Source: Jeotgalibacillus malaysiensis
Lineage (GTDB): Bacteria; Bacillota; Bacilli; Bacillales; Jeotgalibacillaceae
Direction of reading: 5' to 3'
Assembly: GCA_000818095.1 (NCBI GenBank)
Contig: CP009416.1
Location: 128,501-192,500, forward strand
DNA length: 64,000 nucleotides
Shown here: one piece after another, positions 47,570 through 55,507 of the stretch
Layout: each line of letters opens with the position of its first letter
Numbering within the stretch: the stretch's first letter is position 1
Notes under the pieces: generated by a model
Database searches by the model: none
The model's input: the letters and a program-made list of their open reading frames with translations, nothing else
Told to the model about the DNA's origin: nothing
Made by a program: the position numbers and the translations under genes

Positions 47570-47785
47570 ATGAAAAAACTAAACGAATTAACGCTTCAAA
47601 TGATCTCAAAGCTTATGGTACCGGTTAAAAATGAAAGAGGATCTCAGACGCTTGAATGGCTTGGAATTGCTGCGGTTGTTGTGTTGGTTGTTGGATTGGT
47701 GTCAACGGCGTTTGGTGATGGAGAAAGCATCGGAAATTCAATCCGTGGAGCATTTGAAGGATGGATTAGCGATATTTCAGGATAA
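47570..47785 (+). CDS. Flp-type pilin
   Basis: A 71-aa type IVb pilin-like protein. The prepilin cleavage site is RG|SQTLE: Gly24 before the cut, Glu29 at +5 of the mature protein, followed by a hydrophobic helix (WLGIAAVVVLVVGLVSTAFG). The leader is basic and 24 residues long. AGGAGGAATT precedes the ATG. No prepilin peptidase gene is in this window, so processing must use one encoded elsewhere. Confidence 0.85.
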   Translation: MKKLNELTLQMISKLMVPVKNERGSQTLEWLGIAAVVVLVVGLVSTAFGDGESIGNSIRGAFEGWISDISG

Positions 47786-47821
47786 ATTGACCATTAAAGG
47801 TAGCGGATTGGAGGGACACCT

Positions 47822-49231
47822 ATGAAAAAATTGAATCTATTTTTACCGGTTTCCCTCGCTTTCCTGTTAGTTGCCTGTCAGGAAAGTGAGCAGGAGACTG
47901 AACAGCAGGAAGCTGAACAACAAGAAACTGAAGAAGCTTCAGTATCTGAGGGAAATACCCAGACAGAACAAACAGAAGAAAAAGAGGAGAATGATCTGAT
48001 CTCTGTAGTAGAGGCAAAAAATCTCCCGGATCCTCCAAGTACAGAAAGAGAATTATTTAATCAGCCATCAGGAATATCATCTGACACGATTATTGATGAA
48101 AGGGAACCCGAACTCGCAGAACAAGTGCTTGAAGAAATGAGAAGTCTTCCTGTATTACCAGAGGATGCGACAGAAGAAGAAATGGATGCCTATTACAAGT
48201 ATTTTTATTCTTTAGTCGCATTTGATTTTCCGGACCCTCAGACCGTAATTGATCAGATGAGATTCCAGCTTTCAGGGACACCTGAAGCGGATCCGCAGTA
48301 TCAGTTCAAGGAAAATTACAATATCGAAATTATTTTAGATGCCAGTGGCTCTATGGCTGAAATGGCTGGCAGCAGTACGAGAATGGAACAGGCAAAATCA
48401 GAAATCAATACATTTTTATCTAAAGTACCTGAAGAAGCGAATATTTCTTTAAGAGTCTACGGCCATGAAGGTACTGGAGATGACGCAGACAAAGCAATGT
48501 CCTGTGGTGCAATTGAAGAGGTATATGAACGTGGTCCATATGATGAAGCGGCATTTCAGGAAGCACTGAACAGATTCGACCCTGCAGGCTGGACTCCGAT
48601 AGCAGGTGCGCTTGAGTCAGCAGCTGAAAGTTTTGCGGACTTAGACGGGGAACAAAACACGAATTTAATTTACCTGGTCAGTGACGGTATTGAAACGTGT
48701 GACGGTGATCCTGTTTCGGCAGCTGAATCATTTGCCAGCAGTAATGTTTCACCAATTATCAATGTGATCGGCTTCAATGCTGACTCGGAAACACAGGCAC
48801 AGCTGCGTGAAGTTGCTGATACAGCTGATGGCATGTTCACAAATGTAAACAACGCAGAAGAGCTGGCTGCAGAATTCGATCAGACAGAGGAAATTCTTCT
48901 GCGCTGGAAAGAGTGGAAGCGGGATGCAAAGGGTGAGGTTGTATCAGAGAGTCTTGATACAAGAGCAGCAATCGTCAAATTTTCACTTGCATATCATGAT
49001 AACAGTACACGTCAGGTATCTTCAGTTAGAGGAATGCTTCGTATGATGGAGGAAGAGGGTCTTATTACACGGGATCAGCAAAAATACTTCCAATCAAAAT
49101 CTGACGAAATTGATGATTTAATCAATCAGACACGAGAGAAATACGAAGAAGAATTCGAGGAAATGCGTGACACGGGTCTTGCTGAAATGGAACAGAGAAT
49201 TGAAGAGCTGGCACCAGATGAAGCGGAATAA
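47822..49231 (+). CDS. vWA-domain lipoprotein
   Basis: A 469-aa lipoprotein. The signal peptide ends in lipobox LVAC with Cys19, followed by a Glu/Gln-rich linker. A von Willebrand A domain starts near residue 170 with MIDAS motif ILDASGSMAE (Asp173) and continues YLVSDGIETCDGD. A helical C-terminal tail (from about 400) is Glu/Arg-rich. It lies between the pilin and pseudopilin genes; vWA domains occur in TadG proteins, so an adhesin or assembly role is inferred. Confidence 0.85.
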   Translation: MKKLNLFLPVSLAFLLVACQESEQETEQQEAEQQETEEASVSEGNTQTEQTEEKEENDLISVVEAKNLPDPPSTERELFNQPSGISSDTIIDEREPELAEQVLEEMRSLPVLPEDATEEEMDAYYKYFYSLVAFDFPDPQTVIDQMRFQLSGTPEADPQYQFKENYNIEIILDASGSMAEMAGSSTRMEQAKSEINTFLSKVPEEANISLRVYGHEGTGDDADKAMSCGAIEEVYERGPYDEAAFQEALNRFDPAGWTPIAGALESAAESFADLDGEQNTNLIYLVSDGIETCDGDPVSAAESFASSNVSPIINVIGFNADSETQAQLREVADTADGMFTNVNNAEELAAEFDQTEEILLRWKEWKRDAKGEVVSESLDTRAAIVKFSLAYHDNSTRQVSSVRGMLRMMEEEGLITRDQQKYFQSKSDEIDDLINQTREKYEEEFEEMRDTGLAEMEQRIEELAPDEAE

Positions 49232-49310
49232 AACGGGCAGCCCCCGTTTTCCCACTTGGTTTTATAGAGAGCAAGTGGGAAAGCGGATTTGAAGGAAGGG
49301 AGGAAAGCAG

Positions 49311-49706
49311 ATGGGGAAATGGTTAAAGGAACGTCTGGATGAAAGGGGTTCAATGACAATTGAATTTATCGGAATGGTCCCGCTGGTGTTTTTAACAGTT
49401 ATGATTGCCTGGCAGTTCATTGCAGGGGCTCACGCAGTCATTTTGGCGGAATCAGCTGCAAATGAAGCGGCTAAGGTGTATTCAGTAACTGCTGAGGCAA
49501 GTGAAGCATCATCAGCTGCTGAGCAGATTGTGAATGCAGCAGGTGATCACGTACAGTTCACCGGGGCTCCGATTTCAGGCACAGACCAGTTCCAGGCAGC
49601 TGTATCAGTTGATATCGCATTTGTCTTTCTCCCTGATAAATTCTTTCCAAATGGGAAGCCATCCTTTTCCTATACGGCAGATACCTCGGGAAAGGTGATC
49701 AAGTAA
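49311..49706 (+). CDS. TadE-like pseudopilin
   Basis: A 131-aa protein with a short basic leader and class III-type motif RG|SMTIE (Glu at +5), then a hydrophobic helix (FIGMVPLVFLTVMIAWQFIA) and a small extracytoplasmic domain. This is the TadE layout. AAGGGAGGAAAG precedes the ATG. Its stop shares one base with the next gene's start. Confidence 0.82.
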   Translation: MGKWLKERLDERGSMTIEFIGMVPLVFLTVMIAWQFIAGAHAVILAESAANEAAKVYSVTAEASEASSAAEQIVNAAGDHVQFTGAPISGTDQFQAAVSVDIAFVFLPDKFFPNGKPSFSYTADTSGKVIK

Positions 49707-50377
49707 TGAAATACCTGAAGGAAGAGAGAGGAAATATCACAATTTTCATCTTAGGTCTGATGGTTATTTTAATCGCGCTCATCATGCTTGTGCTTAACTT
49801 TTCTAATGCGCTCATCGCTAAAGAACAGGCAAATAGCGCAGCACAGCAGGCTAGTTTGGCAGCGACTGCAGTACTATATGAGCGGCTGGACGAAGTCATT
49901 GAAGAATATGAATCTGAAGTGGTCGGCATGGTAGATTCATATCCGAAAAGTATAGAAGAGAAGGTTGAAGAGCGGACTTCAGAGCTTTCATCAGGTGAAA
50001 TGAGTGGTTACTCGTTAAACGAGATTCAGAATAAAGCGCTCGATCAGGTAATGGCAGAAGAGTTGTCAAAAGGACTTGGCGATGATTTGCTGCGTGAAAA
50101 AATCGAAGAAGAAATGGAATTCAGCTGGTCGCTTGATATGAGAGAAGCAGCTAAAAATGCAATCTTAGCTAACGGCGGCACGCTTGATGAAGCGGAAATT
50201 ACTTTTTTCAATGATGGACAGATCGTGGTAAGTGCAGCACATGATGTTGAAGTAACTCAGTATAACGATTGGTTCTCAGGCATCAATGAAAATATTAAAA
50301 GGCAATCAGCAGGTCCTGAACTTGCATTCGTGAAAGGGCTTGAGGGCTTTGATAACAAGAATTTTTCACTACAGTAA
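49706..50377 (+). CDS. TadG/TadF-like pilus-locus membrane protein
   Basis: A 223-aa protein with EERGNITIFILGLMVILIAL at the N-terminus, resembling TadE/TadF/TadG starts (though Phe replaces Glu at +5). One membrane helix and a largely helical, acidic extracytoplasmic part follow. It lacks a vWA domain, which the 47822 lipoprotein may supply. It overlaps the preceding gene by one base. Confidence 0.72.
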   Translation: MKYLKEERGNITIFILGLMVILIALIMLVLNFSNALIAKEQANSAAQQASLAATAVLYERLDEVIEEYESEVVGMVDSYPKSIEEKVEERTSELSSGEMSGYSLNEIQNKALDQVMAEELSKGLGDDLLREKIEEEMEFSWSLDMREAAKNAILANGGTLDEAEITFFNDGQIVVSAAHDVEVTQYNDWFSGINENIKRQSAGPELAFVKGLEGFDNKNFSLQ

Positions 50378-50389
50378 GGAGATAGTCTA

Positions 50390-50581
50390 ATGAAAAAATA
50401 TAAGACTTGGAAACGAATCTATCTCGCACTATTAATTTTATTCGGTATTTTAATTCCACTTGAGCTGCTCGTCTGGCTGTTTGGATCTGAAAAGTTTCCA
50501 TTCACTACAATTGCCATTGGGGCCTTCATCTTTGTCTACCGCAAACGCCACCTGGAGCAATTAGAGAATCAGGCATTCTGA
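50390..50581 (+). CDS. Small membrane protein, 63 aa
   Basis: Unrecognised. Two predicted hydrophobic helices (IYLALLILFGILIPLELLVW; FPFTTIAIGAFIFVY) between basic ends. AAGGAGAT precedes the ATG; it lies 12 bp after the previous gene and 14 bp before the next, so it probably belongs to the same operon. Confidence 0.7.
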   Translation: MKKYKTWKRIYLALLILFGILIPLELLVWLFGSEKFPFTTIAIGAFIFVYRKRHLEQLENQAF

Positions 50582-50595
50582 AAGGAGAATTTTAG

Positions 50596-51312
50596 ATGGA
50601 TCAGCCAATCAGATCAGCATTTTCATTTTTCAGTAAAAAGTACGAGCGGATCCTGCTGATTATTTTATTTGTACAGATTCCGCTGTTAGCAGCTTACTTT
50701 TATATTTCAAATTACATGTATATGTTCTTTCCAGTTCCTTTTGGTGAATTTGGAACGGCTGACGTTGTAAATGGTTACTTCATGCTTCTGCTTTTCTTTT
50801 TCGGACAGATTCCGTTTATCTACTTCTGGAAGTACGAAGAACAGGGGATAGAAAAGCCGCTCCGAAACGCATTTTTGCAATCTGTCATTCGATCTTTTCA
50901 TTTCTTTCTCTTCTTCGTTGTCATGAGCTTAGCGGTCGTGATCGGCTTTGGCATATTCTTTCTGCCGGGACTAATTGTGATGGCGATGGTCATCAGCGCT
51001 CCGTTGATTGCCATTGAAGAAGAACAATCTGTCTGGAGATCTTTAAGAGAGAGCCTGCAGATTTTTAAGAAGCATCATTGGAAAATTGTTTCTGTGATCC
51101 TGGTTTTTGGTGTAACTGAAGTCATTTTATCATTATTAATACAAAATTTGATCGTTACGGTCACCACATCTTACCTGGCAATCGTATTGATTCATGTATT
51201 CGTTAACACAATCTTCTTTCCTCTGTTTTATCTGACATACGCATTTTTCATCGCAAAATGGAGAAGAGAGATGGATCTTTATTCCGTTGATAAGACGCTG
51301 GTTTCAGAATAA
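50596..51312 (+). CDS. Polytopic membrane protein, 238 aa
   Basis: About six hydrophobic helices (ERILLIILFVQIPLLAAYF, FFLFFVVMSLAVVIGFGIFF and others). A cytoplasmic stretch APLIAIEEEQSVWRSLRESL recalls the glycerophosphodiesterase membrane-domain/DUF975-type family, in which 'W-S-L-R-S' follows a Pro-rich helix; this is a loose resemblance. AAAGGAGAATT precedes the ATG. Function unknown; the operon context links it to the pilus or the secreted protein that follows. Confidence 0.72.
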   Translation: MDQPIRSAFSFFSKKYERILLIILFVQIPLLAAYFYISNYMYMFFPVPFGEFGTADVVNGYFMLLLFFFGQIPFIYFWKYEEQGIEKPLRNAFLQSVIRSFHFFLFFVVMSLAVVIGFGIFFLPGLIVMAMVISAPLIAIEEEQSVWRSLRESLQIFKKHHWKIVSVILVFGVTEVILSLLIQNLIVTVTTSYLAIVLIHVFVNTIFFPLFYLTYAFFIAKWRREMDLYSVDKTLVSE

Positions 51313-51330
51313 AACAAAGGGGTGAAAAAC

Positions 51331-52797
51331 ATGAAAAGTATAATGAAAAAACTGCCTCCTATAATCATTATTTTATTTTTAGTTGCACAATCGTTTCTAT
51401 TTTCATACACCTATGCCGTAACGCCTTGGAGCGGTAACACGTGGGAAGGAAATACGTGGCAGGGAAACACGTGGGATGGTCATACGTGGGAAGGGAGCAT
51501 ATTTGAAGGAGGGACCTTCCAGGGAAATTCATTCTCAGGGAATGGTATTCAAGGAAATCCCGGCACCATTGAAGGCGTTCAATGGCAGGGACCCCCGTGG
51601 TCCATTCAGCCATGGGCAGGAGTCATTCTGACACCTCCGCCTTCATTTAATGGAAATCCGATCCTGGTTCCGGGTATGACGCCGGACGGTCCAATAGATG
51701 GAACAGCAGGCTCTATGCCTGGACCGATTAATGGCGCACCAGGCACTGCACCCGGCGGTCCAATGAATGGTGCACCATCTATCAATCCGGGAGACCAGGT
51801 TGCAGGTGGACCCGGTCAATCACCAGCCTACCCGTTTAATCCGAATACAGGTCAATCCGGACCTCTGGCACCCGGCGCACCGAATGGCAGCGTAGCAGGT
51901 GGGAACGGACAGGCATCAGGAGTGCCTTACATAAACCAGAATAGTTATGGTGCAGGCTATCAGGGACCATTACTGGAAAAGATGGGACTTGCGGGCTATC
52001 CGATTACTACTAATGAAGAAAGTGGCTATAATTTTAATGGTTATGACGTTACTAAATTCCTGGTGCATGACATGGGTAGAGCTCATCTGGATCTGATTGA
52101 TGATTCAATTAGATTAGGAGACGATTTTGGTTATGGTAACACATTCGACTTGCGTAAAGCTGCGTTATTAGGTGGCTTAAAAGTAGGTTTCAAAGATAAT
52201 AGCCTTGTCGATTTCGTTGATACTGTTGATACAGGAGCGTCAATGTATACGAATGGAAAAATGGGCTACGATGCGCTTAGATCTGGTGGTACACTGGTTG
52301 ATCTGGGCAGGGGCGGTACAAGCGCAGCCCTTACTGCAGGATCCACAGGGTCAGCTTTAGGTGGAGCATCGAATGCAGCTAGCAGCATAGGAGCTGTTAG
52401 TCGCCTGGGAGCTGTGTCAGCAGGGATTGGAGTAGGTTTTGGTATTTATGAAACAGCCACCAAAGGTATTGACTTTATTAATATGGATTCAAGTACGCCT
52501 ACAAATGAAAGAGTAGCGCAAGGGGCAGATACTATGGCGTCCTTAGGAGAAACCCTGGTAAATGGTGGCTTGTTGGCAAGTGCCTTCCCCGGTACTCAGG
52601 CTGCAGCTCCATTTTTACTCGTAGGTGGGGCGGCGATCTGGGGAGTTGCAAAGGGAACCAAGCTGATTGCTGAAAACTGGGACAGCATTAAAAAGTTCGG
52701 TAAATCAGTAGGAGACGGAGCTAAAAAAGCGTATAATTCCGTAAAAGACGCTGTTGGAGGCGGACTGGATACAGTCGCAGGCTGGTTTGGAAAGTAG
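51331..52797 (+). CDS. Secreted Gly-rich protein with WxGNT repeats
   Basis: A 488-aa predicted exported protein. The signal peptide (basic, then PIIIILFLVAQSFLFSYTYA) is followed by five-residue repeats (NTWEGNTWQGNTWDGHTWEG) at about 35-60, a Gly/Pro/Asn-rich region to about 210, and a C-terminal half with Gly/Ala-rich segments ending DAVGGGLDTVAGWFGK. The last 150 residues recall the channel-like or linker parts of large secreted effectors, but I recognise no toxin domain. ATG 51331 follows AAAGGGGTG. Confidence 0.75.
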   Translation: MKSIMKKLPPIIIILFLVAQSFLFSYTYAVTPWSGNTWEGNTWQGNTWDGHTWEGSIFEGGTFQGNSFSGNGIQGNPGTIEGVQWQGPPWSIQPWAGVILTPPPSFNGNPILVPGMTPDGPIDGTAGSMPGPINGAPGTAPGGPMNGAPSINPGDQVAGGPGQSPAYPFNPNTGQSGPLAPGAPNGSVAGGNGQASGVPYINQNSYGAGYQGPLLEKMGLAGYPITTNEESGYNFNGYDVTKFLVHDMGRAHLDLIDDSIRLGDDFGYGNTFDLRKAALLGGLKVGFKDNSLVDFVDTVDTGASMYTNGKMGYDALRSGGTLVDLGRGGTSAALTAGSTGSALGGASNAASSIGAVSRLGAVSAGIGVGFGIYETATKGIDFINMDSSTPTNERVAQGADTMASLGETLVNGGLLASAFPGTQAAAPFLLVGGAAIWGVAKGTKLIAENWDSIKKFGKSVGDGAKKAYNSVKDAVGGGLDTVAGWFGK

Positions 52798-52878
52798 CTA
52801 TAAACCTTATTAAGTAACTGCGCCTCCAGCTCTTTGTCACTTATTTAAAATTTTTTTTGCTGCAAATGGAGGGGTACG

Positions 52879-53661
52879 ATGTTAAACAATGAAATACTTA
52901 CGGTTCAAAGTAAATCAAAAAAATACAAAAAGTTTCTTGAAAAAATTGAAGTAAACCGAAATCCTGTCAGCATTAATGGCAAGCATTATTACGAGGTCAT
53001 CTATACGAACCGTAAAGGTGAAGTGACTGCGACAGCGATTCTGTCTCCTGATCAGGAGACAGAATCAGAAGCACGGCAGGCACATCCGCTTCTTGCACGA
53101 TATAACGGTTTGATACTCAATATAGTCGCCGAAGGAAGAGAAAGAACAAAAGTTTCAGAGGTGTTCTTTAAAGAACCGCTTGAGTTGATTTCCAGGCACG
53201 ATTTGCCGCAGCTTGAAGCGGGCAGGGAGAGAATTAACCGCATGGGTCAATTGGTTAAGAACCATAGAACTTATTATGAACAAGTGATGGAAGCCTTCCG
53301 GTCAGCAGGTGTGATCTCTCAAAAGGATATTGATTACGCAACCCGAATGGCGATTTCAATGGAACTCGTTCACATTGAAGTGCTTGAAATGATGACAAAC
53401 GATTTGCCGGTATTTGAACAGTGGGTTTCAGAAATGCAGGCAGCTGGTCTTTGGGAACAGCTCGGTCAAAATGTACGGGAATTCTATCACCATATGCTGA
53501 ATGGTAAAGAGGAAAATGAAGCCCTTCTTGCCACAAAAGAACGTCCAAAAGCAAGTGATTGGGAGAATAGGATAGAAGAGCTGCATAGAATGACAGCACA
53601 AAGGCTGGATACGAAAATTTTAAATTATAGAAAAGACCTTCGCTACCCCGAACCTTGGTGA
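52879..53661 (+). CDS. Unknown paralogue family member 1, 260 aa
   Basis: I do not recognise the family. The protein is soluble and mainly helical, without signal peptide. It shares with the genes at 53729 and 54699 an N-terminal block (KKFLEKIEVNRNPVSINGKH, YYEVIYTNRKGE), a middle DLPQLEAGRERI and a C-terminal YRKDLRYPEPW. AATGGAGGGG precedes the ATG. Position after a secreted protein recalls effector-immunity cassettes, but nothing else supports that. Confidence 0.75.
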   Translation: MLNNEILTVQSKSKKYKKFLEKIEVNRNPVSINGKHYYEVIYTNRKGEVTATAILSPDQETESEARQAHPLLARYNGLILNIVAEGRERTKVSEVFFKEPLELISRHDLPQLEAGRERINRMGQLVKNHRTYYEQVMEAFRSAGVISQKDIDYATRMAISMELVHIEVLEMMTNDLPVFEQWVSEMQAAGLWEQLGQNVREFYHHMLNGKEENEALLATKERPKASDWENRIEELHRMTAQRLDTKILNYRKDLRYPEPW

Positions 53662-53728
53662 GCATAAGTGAAAGTAACCAATTAAATGGAATTGAAACCT
53701 ATATAGGCTTTGCTAGGAGAGATCAACT

Positions 53729-54517
53729 ATGATCGAACTGGAATGGGAGAAGGCAAAAAAGAAAGCAAAAAAATATAAGAAACTGTTTGAAGACGTCATT
53801 GTTCATCCTAATGCAGTGATGCTTAACAATGTATATTATTTTGAAACGGCTTATTTAAAGAAGCGCAGTGAAAAAACAGAAGGGAAAGCAATCGTTGCTG
53901 GATCGGGGGGTAATCAGCAGGATGCGTTAGCAGCTTGTGAGATTATTACTCTTTATCATGATTTTATTAGTCGTATTTATTCAACTACTAATGACAGATC
54001 AAGGATATCTCCAATGTTTTTCACAGAAGCACTAGATATATCGGACGGTGAGAAGTTCCCCGTTTTAAAAAGTGGAGAGAACGAGATTAGAAAACTGCAG
54101 AGTCTTCATGAGAAATTAAAATCTGAGTATAGTGATTTTCAAGAGTATACTAAAAACCCCAGAATCGTAACGAAAGAGTCGGTAAATTATTTAACAGAGA
54201 AAGCAAGTACCCTGGCAGTGTGTCAAATCAATATGATGAGAATTATGGCAGACTTTGAAAGTAACTTGGCAGTGTGGAATGGAGAAATGAAGGCAAATGG
54301 TTTGTGGGATCAGTTATCTCTTGAAACAAAACGGTTTTACAGCAGTGCCCAGATTAAAAATGAACAAATTTGGATCCGTGAGCAGTACAAAGAGCAACCA
54401 ACATTACCAGATGGAAGCTTTGAAGACCAAAAAGATTTTCTGAAACAGTTTTTTTATGAGAAGCAAAAGAGCTGGTTGGCGGAGTCGAAAAGTCTGTTGA
54501 GGTCACCAAAGCTGTAA
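53729..54517 (+). CDS. Unknown paralogue family member 2, 262 aa
   Basis: The most divergent member: KKYKKLFEDVIVHPNAVMLN, YYFETAYLKKRSE, GEKFPVLKSGENEIRKLQSL, and MKANGLWDQLSLETKRFYSS align with members 1 and 3, but the C-terminus (SLLRSPKL) lacks the PEPW end. CTAGGAGAGA precedes the ATG. A terminator follows (54529-54569). Confidence 0.72.
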   Translation: MIELEWEKAKKKAKKYKKLFEDVIVHPNAVMLNNVYYFETAYLKKRSEKTEGKAIVAGSGGNQQDALAACEIITLYHDFISRIYSTTNDRSRISPMFFTEALDISDGEKFPVLKSGENEIRKLQSLHEKLKSEYSDFQEYTKNPRIVTKESVNYLTEKASTLAVCQINMMRIMADFESNLAVWNGEMKANGLWDQLSLETKRFYSSAQIKNEQIWIREQYKEQPTLPDGSFEDQKDFLKQFFYEKQKSWLAESKSLLRSPKL

Positions 54518-54528
54518 ATCATATTAAG

Positions 54529-54569
54529 AAAGCGGGAGATCATTTATTCAAATGAGCCCGCTTTTTACT
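54529..54569 (+). terminator. Terminator after paralogue 2
   Basis: AAAGCGGG pairs with CCCGCTTT across a 17-nt loop, followed by TTAC. It separates paralogue 2 from the remnant and paralogue 3. Confidence 0.7.
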
Positions 54570-54601
54570 AAGTTGAAGAATAGGTTTTTTATAATAGAAT
54601 A

Positions 54602-54667
54602 GCAGGCTTGGATGTAAATTTTACTCAATATAAAAAGGATCTTCGTTGGCCAAATCCTTGGCGATAG
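54602..54667 (+). pseudogene. C-terminal remnant of a fourth paralogue
   Basis: From 54608 the frame reads LDVNFTQYKKDLRWPNPWR and a TAG at 54665-54667. This matches the C-termini of member 1 (LDTKILNYRKDLRYPEPW) and member 3 (GYRKGLRFPEPW). No start or upstream homology is visible, so it is the tail of a deleted copy lying immediately before member 3. Confidence 0.8.
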
Positions 54668-54698
54668 GAGAGTTGGGTATGGAAGCAATAAAAAAGAA

Positions 54699-55466
54699 AT
54701 GGAGATTGTAGCTGGAAAAGCAAAAACACCTAAAAAATTCCTTAAGGAAATAGAAGTCAATCGTAACCCTGTAAATATTAATGGAAAACATTATTATCAG
54801 GTGATTTATACGAACCGACGTGGCCAATTAAAGGGTTCAGTTATTTTATCACCACAAGAGGAAATAGTATCTGAAGCACGGGAAGGCCATTCTCTCTTAG
54901 TTATGTACAGCGGTTTGATAGCCTTTATATACGAAGGAGGAATAGGCCGCTCTCAAGCGTCAGATGAATTTTACAAAGAACCTCTTAAGTTGATGGAACA
55001 ACTAGAACTACCCCAATTAGAAGCAGGTAAAGAAAAAATTGAAAGTCTAGATACATTGTTAGCACAGCATAAAAGGATATTTGATGAAACAATCAAAACC
55101 TTTAGAGCCGCAGATGTGATTTCGCAACAAGATATCGATCATGCAATTCGTACGAGTGTTGCGATGGATCTTATTCACGTGAAGATTTTAGAGATCATGA
55201 CAGATGACGTGTCTGTTATAGACCAATGGGTGAAAGAAATGAAAGCTGCCGGACTTTGGACTGGGCTTGGTAGAAATGTTAGAACGTTTTATGAGGAGAT
55301 GCTGAAGGGAGAAAAAAGTAACCTCACACTACTCGCGACAAAAGACGTTCCGCGGGCACAGCACCGAGAAGATCAAATAGATGAGATCTATCCGACCGGG
55401 GCAGAAAGAATAGAGCGTGAGGTTACCGGCTATAGAAAGGGCTTACGATTTCCGGAGCCCTGGTGA
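54699..55466 (+). CDS. Unknown paralogue family member 3, 255 aa (possible 5' frameshift)
   Basis: Similar to member 1 along its length (EIEVNRNPVNINGKHYYQVI, LELPQLEAGKEKI, MKAAGLWTGLGRNVRTFYEE, YRKGLRFPEPW). ATG 54699 has no ribosome-binding site. A well-placed one (ATAGGAGAG) serves ATG 54679, which runs out after ten codons. One extra A in the A6 run at 54690-54695 would join ATG 54679 to this frame (MEAIKKEMEIV). So the gene is either phase-variable, mutated, mis-sequenced, or started at 54699 by coupling. Confidence 0.72.
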   Translation: MEIVAGKAKTPKKFLKEIEVNRNPVNINGKHYYQVIYTNRRGQLKGSVILSPQEEIVSEAREGHSLLVMYSGLIAFIYEGGIGRSQASDEFYKEPLKLMEQLELPQLEAGKEKIESLDTLLAQHKRIFDETIKTFRAADVISQQDIDHAIRTSVAMDLIHVKILEIMTDDVSVIDQWVKEMKAAGLWTGLGRNVRTFYEEMLKGEKSNLTLLATKDVPRAQHREDQIDEIYPTGAERIEREVTGYRKGLRFPEPW

Positions 55467-55467
55467 A

Positions 55468-55496
55468 AAAGCACCTTGGTATTAAAAGGTGCTTTG
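55468..55496. terminator. Convergent terminator between paralogue 3 and gerD
   Basis: AAAGCACCTT (55468-55477) pairs with AAGGTGCTTT (55486-55495). The minus-strand reading ends in five T, so it mainly serves gerD and may also stop plus-strand transcription. Confidence 0.7.
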
Positions 55497-55507
55497 TAAG
55501 GGACACA

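Noticed and set aside
51331..52797. Pentapeptide-repeat (Qnr/Mfp-type) protein
   Set aside because: The five-residue NTWxG repeats are few, Trp/Gly-rich and follow a signal peptide; they lack the A(D/N)LXX pattern.
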